Shown here piece by piece: positions 33,552 to 41,503 of a DNA stretch of 45,159 bases. Within the stretch, counting starts at the first letter, position 1; each line of letters opens with the position of its first letter. The notes under the pieces are model-generated. The model was not told the DNA's origin and searched no databases. It worked only from the letters and a program-made list of their open reading frames with translations. The position numbers and the translations under genes are program-made. The stretch is from Myxacorys chilensis ATA2-1-KO14 (GTDB lineage Bacteria > Cyanobacteriota > Cyanobacteriia > Leptolyngbyales > Leptolyngbyaceae): contig JAHHHP010000046.1 of assembly GCA_019359275.1 (NCBI GenBank), forward strand, positions 1 through 45,159, read 5' to 3'.

Positions 33552-34373
33552 GTGAAGAATTACAAACAGAAAATCACGGATTTTTACAATGCGAGAATTC
33601 ATTACGACAATGACCATACTCGCGATCGCGCCCTCCGCCTCGTCGAGTATTCTCCTCTAAAGGCTAAGGATTCAGTATTAGATGTGGCAACGGGAACGGG
33701 CATTGCTGCGGTTCCTGCGGAGTTGCGCTCTGCGCTAATCGCAGCAGCCCATGTTGTAGGAACTCAAGGGCACGTGATTGGAATTGACATTGCAACAGAG
33801 TTGCTGAATCAAGCAAAACAGAAAGTTGCCGCCTCAAGCTTACAAAATATCGACCTGCTCGAAATAGATGCGGAAGAGTATCCATTTAAGCCAGAACAAT
33901 TCGATGCGATTCTGTGTTCTTCAGCCATTGTTTTATTGACAGATATTTCGCGCAGTTTAGGCGATTGGCATCGTTCGCTCAAACCCGCTGGATTCGTTGC
34001 ATTTTCTTGTTATTCAGCAACCTCTTTTCTCACGCCTGCGATCGCCCAAGCCTGCAAAATGAATGGGTTGACGCTACCCGAAATTAACAAAACGCTTGGA
34101 AGTCCTGAGCGATGTCAACAGCTTTTAACTCAAGTAGGGTTTTCAGCGATCAACATTCAGACCGAGCAGCGAGGTAGTTATCTCAGTGTGGAACAAGCCA
34201 AAAATCGCTGGGACGGCAAAACCTGGCTTCACCCCAATGAGCCGTTTTCTCAGCTAACGCCAAATCAGGTGCAGCCCCTCAAAGCGGATTATGATCGCCT
34301 GATCGAATCGTTAGGAACAGAGAAGGGAGTTTGGGACGAGCAAACCACCTTTTTTGTAGTGGCACGAAAATAA
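33552..34373 (+). CDS. Class I SAM-dependent methyltransferase
   Basis: 273 residues starting at GTG 33552 with AGAGGG upstream. VLDVATGTG at 42-50 is the SAM-binding motif I. GHVIGIDIATELLNQAK supplies the acidic residue for the ribose (motif II), and FDAILCSSAIVLLTD is motif IV. The fold is UbiE/BioC-like. An alanine-rich insertion AVPAELRSALIAAAHVVGTQ between motif I and strand 2 is a small oddity. The C-terminal half (LSVEQAKNRWDGKTWLHPNE) probably forms the substrate cap. Substrate unknown. It follows the degenerate kinase by 44 bases on the same strand and may be co-transcribed. Confidence 0.88.
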   Translation: MKNYKQKITDFYNARIHYDNDHTRDRALRLVEYSPLKAKDSVLDVATGTGIAAVPAELRSALIAAAHVVGTQGHVIGIDIATELLNQAKQKVAASSLQNIDLLEIDAEEYPFKPEQFDAILCSSAIVLLTDISRSLGDWHRSLKPAGFVAFSCYSATSFLTPAIAQACKMNGLTLPEINKTLGSPERCQQLLTQVGFSAINIQTEQRGSYLSVEQAKNRWDGKTWLHPNEPFSQLTPNQVQPLKADYDRLIESLGTEKGVWDEQTTFFVVARK

Positions 34374-34417
34374 AGGCGTAAGAAACACTCGTTTGGACGG
34401 CAAGATTCAGGAGATGT

Positions 34418-35212
34418 TTAACGGCGCTTTGACGCAGCAGAACCGCGATAGATTCGTTCTGCCTGCTCTACTGATAGCCATGGAGCAACATCACTGGCAT
34501 GGAGCGGCGCTGACTCATCATCCGAGTGATAGGGCAAGCCACACATTGCAGGAGGTGCAGTGCTAACGGCTTTATTTGAAGCCATTGTGATCTGACTTTG
34601 GGGGGCGGCATACTGGTGAGTTTCCGGGTCGTATGCCAACACTTCACCCGTTTCAAGGTGATAGACCCAAGCATAGATATTAAGTTTGCCCTGGAACATT
34701 TTAGAGCGCACAACCGGATAGGTTTTGAGATTCTCGATCTGAGTTAGAACGTTCTCTGCGATCGTCACCTCTAACAGTTGGTCGCCCGAATACTGACTGT
34801 AGTTGTCTTTCACCAAGCGTAGAGTGGCGTCGGCGTGCCTGAGCCAGTCATACACCAACGGCATTTGTTCTTCGAGTTTGCCGAGTTGGAGTAATCCCTT
34901 CATTGCGCCGCAGTGAGAATGTCCGCAAACAATGATTTGTTCAATATTGAGTGCTGAAATCGCATACTCGACTGCCGCTCCTTCTCCACCATTTGCCGCT
35001 CCAAATGGCGGGATCAAATTCCCCGCATTTCGGATAACAAAAAGTTCGCCAATTCCCGCTTGGGTGATGAGATTCGGATCAACCCGAGAATCAGAACAGG
35101 TGATGAACAGGACTCTTGGCTTTTGATGGTGAGAAAGTTCTTCTAGCAGTTCCCGATGTTCAGAAACAAAGGTTTCTCGAAAATTCTCGTGTCCTCGAAT
35201 TAGCTTTTTCAT
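34418..35212 (-). CDS. Beta-type carbonic anhydrase
   Basis: A zinc enzyme interconverting CO2 and bicarbonate. 264 residues. Zinc ligands are Cys39 and Asp41 in CSDSR, and His98 and Cys101 in HSHCG. RNAGNLIPPFG and EYAISALNIEQIIVCGHSHC are standard. The helix WLRHADATLRLVKDNYSQYS and the extended C-terminus (about 60 residues beyond the core) resemble the carboxysomal CcaA/IcfA group, in which the enzyme supplies CO2 to Rubisco. There is no signal peptide, consistent with a cytoplasmic or carboxysomal site. An AAGGGA precedes ATG. Not linked to ccm genes here, so a carboxysomal role is inference. Confidence 0.93.
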   Translation of the reverse strand: MKKLIRGHENFRETFVSEHRELLEELSHHQKPRVLFITCSDSRVDPNLITQAGIGELFVIRNAGNLIPPFGAANGGEGAAVEYAISALNIEQIIVCGHSHCGAMKGLLQLGKLEEQMPLVYDWLRHADATLRLVKDNYSQYSGDQLLEVTIAENVLTQIENLKTYPVVRSKMFQGKLNIYAWVYHLETGEVLAYDPETHQYAAPQSQITMASNKAVSTAPPAMCGLPYHSDDESAPLHASDVAPWLSVEQAERIYRGSAASKRR

Positions 35213-35271
35213 CGTCTGTCCCTTCGGAAATTGACCCGCTCTTCAGTTAATCATAAATCTTAATTAAAAAG

Positions 35272-38200
35272 CTACGACAGCCATTCGTCCGTCGCATCCT
35301 CTTTTGTATTGGTGTTACGGCTGGGCGTCTCGCGATTGAACTTGAGGTGAATCGATCGAGTTTGCACCCCATCTGAGGCAACCGCCATGATCGGATAATC
35401 AATCAGCCCATCTTGGAACGATATTTGGAACCGGAACGTTCCATCGGGACTCAGTTCGACAGGTTCACCTGCGATCGTCAATGTTGCATCTGGCTCGGTT
35501 GCCCCATACACAATCAGTTCTGCATCTGCCACCAGCCAAAACTTGCGCGGACGAATCGGCGCAACTCCGCCTGAAAAGCCTGCTCCAGACATAGTAAGTC
35601 CGGACATAGTAAGCGCTCCAGACATGCCCATACCCGAAGGCGTCGGCAGTGCCCATCCTCCCATACCTGAGGGAAACACAAAGGAGCTAATTGCCGTTTG
35701 AGGCACTTGCTGCATCGAGCCAAACAGCGATCCAGCAATGCGCTGAGACTCAACGCCTTGAGCTAACCCAAAGATTTGATCATAAATAGCGCTCTGGGGC
35801 TGACTGCTTTGGCGACCGGGTGGCACGAGTTCTAAGAACGTCTTGCCCTGCAACTCTTCTTCCCAATCGATCGTTACAAACTGATCCTCAAACCAATCGG
35901 ACGGATACACGGGCGGAATGCTAACCGACGCAGAGCGAGCCAGCATGAGCCAACGATCGTCTTCAGTGAGATAGCCAATTTCGGCTAAGTAGTCGCGATC
36001 GCTTACCGGAATCGGCACATACCAGTCTCTAGCAAGTTCCTCACAGTCATACTGCTGCAAGCTATGAGGGCTTTGACGATCGAGAGTAACATCTGTTACA
36101 TCGTAGAGCCGCAGCGCTAATCGTTGTCCACCTTGGCGTCTGAGTGCTTCTCGATGATCGTTCGGAACGTCCCAATAGGCGTAGGCCCACTGTGGATCGC
36201 GTGGCATGAGAACAATTCGGCTCTCGCTATATCCTGCTGGTAAATCCGCTAAACCCTCGTCTACACTAGCTAAGGTTTCACGAGACAGCTCCGCTTGTCC
36301 TAAATTAAATTTCGTCGCTTCGATTTCGGTCTGTTCACGGTTCATCTCGCTCCGATCTACGATCGCGTTTGATCGATTTGAGCTTGAAGCGGCAGCCATG
36401 CCCATAGCGGCTCCTCCTAACGCTGCACCTAGGCCAGGCGATCCGGCACCGAGTGAATTGCTCAAATCATCTAGCGATGCTTCGGAGTTTGGCGCACCCG
36501 TTTGTTGAGACTCTGACCCTACAGAAACTCGTGAATCAAAGTTGTTAAAAGGTTCGGTAGGTTCGATGGTAGCGGCATCATCGTCTAAAACGAGTTCATC
36601 CACTTGATCATCCGCTAGCTGTGCTTCAAGATCGTCGATTTCTTCGATCAGGTCGAAACTCGCCAATGACTCCTCTATCTCTGGAGAATTGCCTGGGATA
36701 GCGTTAGAGGCGTCAGAGGGTTGATTTCCAGAGCCAAGCCATGCGGCTCCCGCGCCTGCCATTGCCGCACCTCCCAGTGGCGCAGATCCTGAAATATCAG
36801 AAGATTCTTGTACGATCGCAGGGTCAATATCAGAGCGGGCGTCAGAAGCGGTATCTATGGCGCTCTCCCGTGCGTCAACCGTCTGATTTTCCGAAGCGAT
36901 GGGAGCTACGGCTGGATCTGATACTGAATTTGAACCGATTTGAGCAGCATCTTGAGTGCTAGAATCCCATGGATCAGCTACCACTCCAAGCGAGGGGTTA
37001 TCAGCCGAATCCGCTACGAAAGGAGTTGAAGAGGAGTTCGACACTAGGGAAGCGTCTGACACAGGGCGATCGCTCGGACTGATCGCGCTTTCCAATGGAT
37101 CAGAGTTAGCTTCGTTAGGTTCTGCGCGATCGCGCACTGTCCACGCGGCTCCTGCACCTGCTGCAACTCCTGCGCCTCCAATGGCCGTTCCGCCGATCCG
37201 ATTGGCTTCGGGTTGAGACTCTGCAATTGAGGCGCGATCGCCATTAATCACAGTTTCGGTTCTCGCCGCTAAATTTGGATCAGCGCCACGATCTGGTGGA
37301 TTGACTGGTGGATTGACTGATGGATTTGCAAGGGGGGCTTCAGCAGACGATGTGGGGTCAGCTCCAGCGCGACGATTTTTTAGCAACCACGCTACTAGTA
37401 AGCCCGCAATGCCTAACGGCAAAAGCCACAGCAGCCAAGTCGGAAGTCCTGCACTTGCTTCAGAAGTCGTTTGGAGTGCTTGTCCACTCTGATTCGCCCC
37501 ATTCGGCGCAGCCGTTGCAGCCGCGCTTGGAGAAACGGCAGCATTGGCCGCTCCGGTAGCGGTTGCTCCAGCAGGACTTGCACCAGGACTCGCAGCCGCA
37601 ATCAGCGTGCCAGATGCGGCGGCAGGGTCAGCTTGGGCAGTTTGAATAATTGATTGAGCAGCGGGAGCGGTGGCGTAACCAAGAAACGCCGCGATTGCAG
37701 GAGAAGGCGTCCCTTTATACACGTAAGAGAGAGGCTGCGAGAAGGGATAGCGCGGGTCGTCCGGCAGGGTAGTGTGCATCGGCACAATCCGGACACTCGG
37801 CTGATTTACAAGCTGATATGCGATCGCATATCCAACGCCATTCGTACCCAAATCCTGAAGCATTGCTTCGGTGCTGTCTTCTCTAGTTTTTGCTGCCGTT
37901 GCTCCGCTTGCAAACGGCGCGTCCTGAAAGGCGGGATAATTTTGGAAGGCTTGACGAGTATCGCTCGTGTCTGGACGGTCGATCAGCCGAATCGCCCCTG
38001 GCGCACCGCCAACCTGCGACCAATCGGTAATTTCCCCCCGGAAAATCTGAGCAAACTGTGTGGTCGTCAAGTTTCCTCTAAACGGATTCGTGGGACTGAC
38101 GACGATCGCAATCTTGTTGCGTGTGACTGGAATCGCGACCAGTCCTTGCGCTTCTTCTTCGGCAGTGAGCGAACGCCCGATCGCGGCTAAATCTATTTTT

Positions 38201-38502
38201 CCATCCCTTAAATCTTGCAGCCCCGTAGCGCTCTCGGTATAGCCGATATCAATACTGGTTTCTGGGTACTGCGTCTCAAATCGCTGCTTCAAAGCTTGGT
38301 TGATGGCTGCCATGCTGCTAGAGCCACTAATCCGAACGGTTGTCCCCTTGGGCACAGCATCTGGCAATGAAAATGCTGATGGACTGGCCGACTGAGCGAG
38401 GGCAGGGCGGACTTTCAGCGATCCAGCAAAAGGGGTTGCGGTGGTTAGAAGTGTAACCAGTAACGCAAGATTAATGACGGAAGGTTGTTTCTTAAACACC
38501 AT
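35272..38502 (-). CDS. PstS-like phosphate-binding domain fused through a membrane helix to DUF4912
   Basis: 1076 residues. Signal peptide (cleavage near ALAQS at 37), then a PBP-like domain at about 45-300 with RISGSSSMAAINQALKQRFE and DLAAIGRSLT. A transmembrane helix lies at about 356-374 (TWLLWLLPLGIAGLLVAWLL). A long acidic Ser/Ala-rich region contains three glycine-rich blocks (GGAGVAAGAGAAW near 440, GGAAMAGAGAAW near 578, GGAAMGMAAASS near 694). DUF4912 spans about 759-867 (RDPQWAYAYWDVPNDHREAL). A C-terminal beta domain lies near 990-1065. The layout suggests a single-pass sensor with periplasmic ligand binding and a cytoplasmic DUF4912 module. DUF4912 function is unknown. Confidence 0.88.
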   Translation of the reverse strand: MVFKKQPSVINLALLVTLLTTATPFAGSLKVRPALAQSASPSAFSLPDAVPKGTTVRISGSSSMAAINQALKQRFETQYPETSIDIGYTESATGLQDLRDGKIDLAAIGRSLTAEEEAQGLVAIPVTRNKIAIVVSPTNPFRGNLTTTQFAQIFRGEITDWSQVGGAPGAIRLIDRPDTSDTRQAFQNYPAFQDAPFASGATAAKTREDSTEAMLQDLGTNGVGYAIAYQLVNQPSVRIVPMHTTLPDDPRYPFSQPLSYVYKGTPSPAIAAFLGYATAPAAQSIIQTAQADPAAASGTLIAAASPGASPAGATATGAANAAVSPSAAATAAPNGANQSGQALQTTSEASAGLPTWLLWLLPLGIAGLLVAWLLKNRRAGADPTSSAEAPLANPSVNPPVNPPDRGADPNLAARTETVINGDRASIAESQPEANRIGGTAIGGAGVAAGAGAAWTVRDRAEPNEANSDPLESAISPSDRPVSDASLVSNSSSTPFVADSADNPSLGVVADPWDSSTQDAAQIGSNSVSDPAVAPIASENQTVDARESAIDTASDARSDIDPAIVQESSDISGSAPLGGAAMAGAGAAWLGSGNQPSDASNAIPGNSPEIEESLASFDLIEEIDDLEAQLADDQVDELVLDDDAATIEPTEPFNNFDSRVSVGSESQQTGAPNSEASLDDLSNSLGAGSPGLGAALGGAAMGMAAASSSNRSNAIVDRSEMNREQTEIEATKFNLGQAELSRETLASVDEGLADLPAGYSESRIVLMPRDPQWAYAYWDVPNDHREALRRQGGQRLALRLYDVTDVTLDRQSPHSLQQYDCEELARDWYVPIPVSDRDYLAEIGYLTEDDRWLMLARSASVSIPPVYPSDWFEDQFVTIDWEEELQGKTFLELVPPGRQSSQPQSAIYDQIFGLAQGVESQRIAGSLFGSMQQVPQTAISSFVFPSGMGGWALPTPSGMGMSGALTMSGLTMSGAGFSGGVAPIRPRKFWLVADAELIVYGATEPDATLTIAGEPVELSPDGTFRFQISFQDGLIDYPIMAVASDGVQTRSIHLKFNRETPSRNTNTKEDATDEWLS

Positions 38503-38857
38503 TGGATCTAATGCAGCTTACACCGTTCGGATTGAGGTAATTATATAGTGCTTAACTTGAATTTACAGATGAACGAGAGAAGAGTTGCGATTAAAAATTG
38601 ATTTTGAAGCTGCTTGAGAGGGATGATGCGATCGGCGTTAGCGAGGTGACTCTTCCGATTTACCTGCTTTGTTAATTCAGTGCGCCAAATGCAGAAACTC
38701 ATTCGTTCAAGTCATTGAAAGGGATCGCGGGTTGCCTGAAGAATGCGATCGCAAACATCACTACCCTGAAATTTTTACTTTTAGAAGCTCAAGCGGGTGA
38801 CGGCTATAGGAGCATTACTAGCGAGTTTGACCCCTTACCGACCCCGCTCAGACAACT
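38503..38857. other. Intergenic region upstream of the PstS/DUF4912 gene
   Basis: 355 bases without a credible gene. On the minus strand a perfect TATAAT at 38545-38540 lies 38 bases before the DUF4912 gene's ATG and is a likely -10; the -35 position reads CTGTAA, a weak match. One HIP1 octamer lies near 38747. The remainder shows no structure that I can interpret, and a Pho box was looked for and not found. Confidence 0.45.
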
Positions 38858-39436
38858 CTATTTTCTAGATAACCACTTCGCCGCCAGAATACCTCCGATA
38901 AAGCCAAACAAATGTCCTTCCCACGAGATGTGCATTTGGTTAGGAAGAACGCCCCAAATTAGACTGCCGTAGAATAAGCCAACGGTCAGCGATAGCGCGA
39001 TCGACAGAGCGCTCCGCTCGAAATAAGCCCGTGATAGTAAAAATCCAAAGTAGCCAAAGATAACGCCACTTGCGCCAATATGGATGCCTGGAGAGCCAAA
39101 CAGCCAAACGCCGATGCCACTTGCAAGCAGGACGATTGCAGACACCGCAAAAAATTCTTTCACGCTTCGCAGCATCACAAACCAACCCAACATCAGGAAG
39201 GGAATTGTGTTGCTAATGAGATGCTGATAGCTGCCGTGGAGAAAGGGCGAAAAAAAGATTCCTCGAACTCCGAGGCTGGTTCGAGGAATGATGCCATACA
39301 CATTAGCCGTCCCTGGCAAGACGCTGTCGGTAATATGGATGAACCACATTAACCCCACCAGTCCACCGAGGATGACAACGTGTGATTTAAATTCGCTTGC
39401 GATCGCGCTTGGATCGTTGGGGTTTCTTCGGGTCAT
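38858..39436 (-). CDS. Rhomboid-family intramembrane serine protease
   Basis: 192 residues with six hydrophobic helices. IGASGVIFG contains the catalytic Ser (near 123) in the G-x-S-G motif. EGHLFGFIGG holds the catalytic His (near 174). HGSYQHLISNTIPF is the oxyanion-hole H-x-x-x-N region on helix 2. It cleaves transmembrane segments of substrate proteins in the cytoplasmic or thylakoid membrane. It is a compact core rhomboid without extra domains. It lies upstream of the DUF4912 gene and downstream of the htpX terminator, all leftward. Confidence 0.92.
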   Translation of the reverse strand: MTRRNPNDPSAIASEFKSHVVILGGLVGLMWFIHITDSVLPGTANVYGIIPRTSLGVRGIFFSPFLHGSYQHLISNTIPFLMLGWFVMLRSVKEFFAVSAIVLLASGIGVWLFGSPGIHIGASGVIFGYFGFLLSRAYFERSALSIALSLTVGLFYGSLIWGVLPNQMHISWEGHLFGFIGGILAAKWLSRK

Positions 39437-39477
39437 CAGAGGTCAGGTAAACGGGTTGACTTCCTTTCTAACACATC

Positions 39478-39505
39478 AAAAACGCAGTACCCACAAGGCA
39501 CTGCG
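39478..39505 (-). terminator. Rho-independent terminator of htpX
   Basis: On the minus strand CGCAGTGCC pairs with GGTACTGCG (one G-U) around TTGTG and is followed by TTTTTG. It is about 60 bases after the htpX stop and 42 bases before the rhomboid start, so the two protease genes are separate transcription units. Confidence 0.82.
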
Positions 39506-39564
39506 AAATCTAAGCCGTCTATTACACTAGGGAGAAGTTTCTTAGGCTCCCTTCATTACTTAGC

Positions 39565-40452
39565 TTAAGTAGGTTGAGCGTTTAGCACAGATGACTGCAA
39601 CTGCTGAGCTAATTCAGTCAGCCGACGAATCCGTTCTTCTGTCGGGGGGTGAGTTCTAAACAGTGATTGCAATCCTTTAGTTGAAAGTGGATTGACGATC
39701 AGTAGAGGTGACAGCGCTGGATTGCCATTCATCGGAATCTCATGTCCAATACGCTCGAGCTTTTCGAGGGCGCTAGCTAGGGCAAGAGGATTTTGAGTGA
39801 TTTCAGCCGAGCCTTGATCGGCGGCAAATTCGCGAGTTCGAGAAATCGCCATTTGAATCAGTCCTGCCGAGAGTGGTGCAAGCACAATAAGGAACAGTAG
39901 ACCTAAAGGATTTCCACCCCGACGGCTATCGCGAGAAACGGGACCATACAGCGCCCCAAACGTCAGAATTCTGCCTAAGAAGGTGATGCCACCCGCGATC
40001 GTACCTGCAACCGCTTGGGTGAGCGTATCGCGATTTTTAACGTGCGTCAGCTCATGGGCTAAAACGCATTCTAGCTCTGCTGGGCTCAGCAATTCCATAA
40101 TGCCTTGAGTCACGGCGACGGCAGCATGATCTGGGTCGCGACCTGTAGCAAATGCGTTAGGAGATTGTGTTGGAACCACAAACAATTTTGGCATTGGAAT
40201 TTCGGCGCGATCGCAAAGCCGCTTAATCATGTCAAACAGTTCTGGCGCTTCAGACCGCTCAACGGGCTGTGCGGCATAAGAAGCAAGCGCCATCCGATCT
40301 GAGTAATACCAAGACCCAAAGCTGCTAAATGCAGCAAAAATCAATCCCAAAATAAGACCCTGCTCGTTGCCAACCAGGTAATACCCAGCCAGAACCAATA
40401 TTCCGCTCAGTAATCCTAGAAGGGTAGCCGTTCTAATTTGATTCCCAATCAT
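39565..40452 (-). CDS. htpX: Membrane zinc metalloprotease HtpX
   Basis: 295 residues from ATG 40452 (MIGNQIRTATLLGLLSG). Two N-terminal membrane helices (LLGLLSGILVLAGYYLVG; GLILGLIFAAFSSFGSWYYS) precede the zinc motif LAHELTHVKNRDT (HExxH near 130). Two further hydrophobic stretches (AGTIAGGITFLGRILTFG, GLLFLIVLAPLSAGLIQMAI) and the third ligand in REFAADQGSAEI follow. It degrades misfolded membrane proteins. The ending THPPTEERIRRL is family-typical. The upstream in-frame ATG at 40506 was rejected because it adds a Cys/Arg-rich leader before the first helix. Confidence 0.95.
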   Translation of the reverse strand: MIGNQIRTATLLGLLSGILVLAGYYLVGNEQGLILGLIFAAFSSFGSWYYSDRMALASYAAQPVERSEAPELFDMIKRLCDRAEIPMPKLFVVPTQSPNAFATGRDPDHAAVAVTQGIMELLSPAELECVLAHELTHVKNRDTLTQAVAGTIAGGITFLGRILTFGALYGPVSRDSRRGGNPLGLLFLIVLAPLSAGLIQMAISRTREFAADQGSAEITQNPLALASALEKLERIGHEIPMNGNPALSPLLIVNPLSTKGLQSLFRTHPPTEERIRRLTELAQQLQSSVLNAQPT

Positions 40453-40622
40453 CTTCCGTGTAAAAGTTTTTCTACAGGTCTGCAATAATATTCCAGCATG
40501 ACTCACAATCCTTACTCTATCCCTTGAGTGAATTTCTTCTCATTCATCGGTACAGTTTTCGAGATACTGCATTTTTTAAGTACTGTAGAGTGTGAGGTAT
40601 GGGTTACTTTACTTGATTCTCT

Positions 40623-41492
40623 ATGAGCTTTCGGATTGGTTGTGCAATTTGGGCTTACAAAAGTTGGGTTGGCGATTTGTTTCCGCCAAAGAGCCGAGCG
40701 AGCGATTTTCTAAGCCTTTACAGTCATCGATTTACTTGTGTAGAAGGCAACACAACATTCTATTCTGTGCCGAATGCGGAAACAGTAGCGCGATGGGCAG
40801 CAGAAACACCGCCTGGATTCAAGTTTTGTCCTAAACTACCTAAGAAATTAACGCATAATGGATTGCTAGAACCATCACTAACAGAAGCACTTAAATTTCT
40901 AGAATTGATGCAAGGGTTAGGCGATCGCTTAGGGCCTTTGATGCTGCAACTTCCGCCGAGTTATAGTCCCGCTAGATTGAATGACTTAACAATTTTTTTA
41001 AGCCGTTGGTCAAAAACAGGAGTGCCTTTAGCGGTAGAAGTGCGGCATCTAGAGTGGTTTAGAGAACCTCATAAAAGCCACTCGAATGCGATGTTAGAAG
41101 ATTTAGCAATCGGTAGAGTGATGCTAGATACACGTCCAATTTATGAATGCGAGAATGATCCTCAAATTGATAGTGAGCGTAAGAAGCCCAACGTTCCGCT
41201 CCAGCCCGTAACAACGTCTAACGTTGCGTTAATTCGATACATCAGCCATCCAAATTTAGAATCAAATGAGCAATACTTGCAAGAATGGGCAGAGCTTGTC
41301 GATCGCTATCTCAAACAGAATGTTCAGGTATATTTCCTTGTGCATTGTCCTGTTGAGGCGCGATCGCCCCAAACCGCTCGTCACTTTCAGCAATTGCTTG
41401 AGCAACACGGGGTACCCATCCCACCTCTGCCTTGGAACACCATTTACTCCAAAGCAACCGAGCAAGCTCCTTCGCAACTGAGTTTGTTCTAA
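40623..41492 (+). CDS. DUF72 (YecE-like) protein
   Basis: 289 residues with a TIM-barrel-like pattern. RIGCAIWAYKSWVGDLFP, EGNTTFYSVPNAETVARWAA, FKFCPKLPKKLTH, LMLQLPPSY, VEVRHLEWF and a late YFLVHCPVE are hallmarks of DUF72. The family is widespread and related in fold to phosphate-binding barrels, but no activity is established. The protein ends ... EQAPSQLSLF, the common QLSLF-like C-terminus. The gene is divergent from htpX and converges on phoX with an 11-base gap. Confidence 0.9.
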   Translation: MSFRIGCAIWAYKSWVGDLFPPKSRASDFLSLYSHRFTCVEGNTTFYSVPNAETVARWAAETPPGFKFCPKLPKKLTHNGLLEPSLTEALKFLELMQGLGDRLGPLMLQLPPSYSPARLNDLTIFLSRWSKTGVPLAVEVRHLEWFREPHKSHSNAMLEDLAIGRVMLDTRPIYECENDPQIDSERKKPNVPLQPVTTSNVALIRYISHPNLESNEQYLQEWAELVDRYLKQNVQVYFLVHCPVEARSPQTARHFQQLLEQHGVPIPPLPWNTIYSKATEQAPSQLSLF

Positions 41493-41503
41493 AGCGCTCG
41501 CCT

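Noticed and set aside
37654..38190. 178-residue frame antisense to the PstS-like domain
   Set aside because: It is a shadow of a strong coding sequence with third-position GC bias; Arg/Cys-rich nonsense composition.
38503..38600. Possible Pho box (CTTAACTT) upstream of the PstS/DUF4912 gene
   Set aside because: Only one half-matching unit, on the wrong strand, with no 11-base periodic partners.
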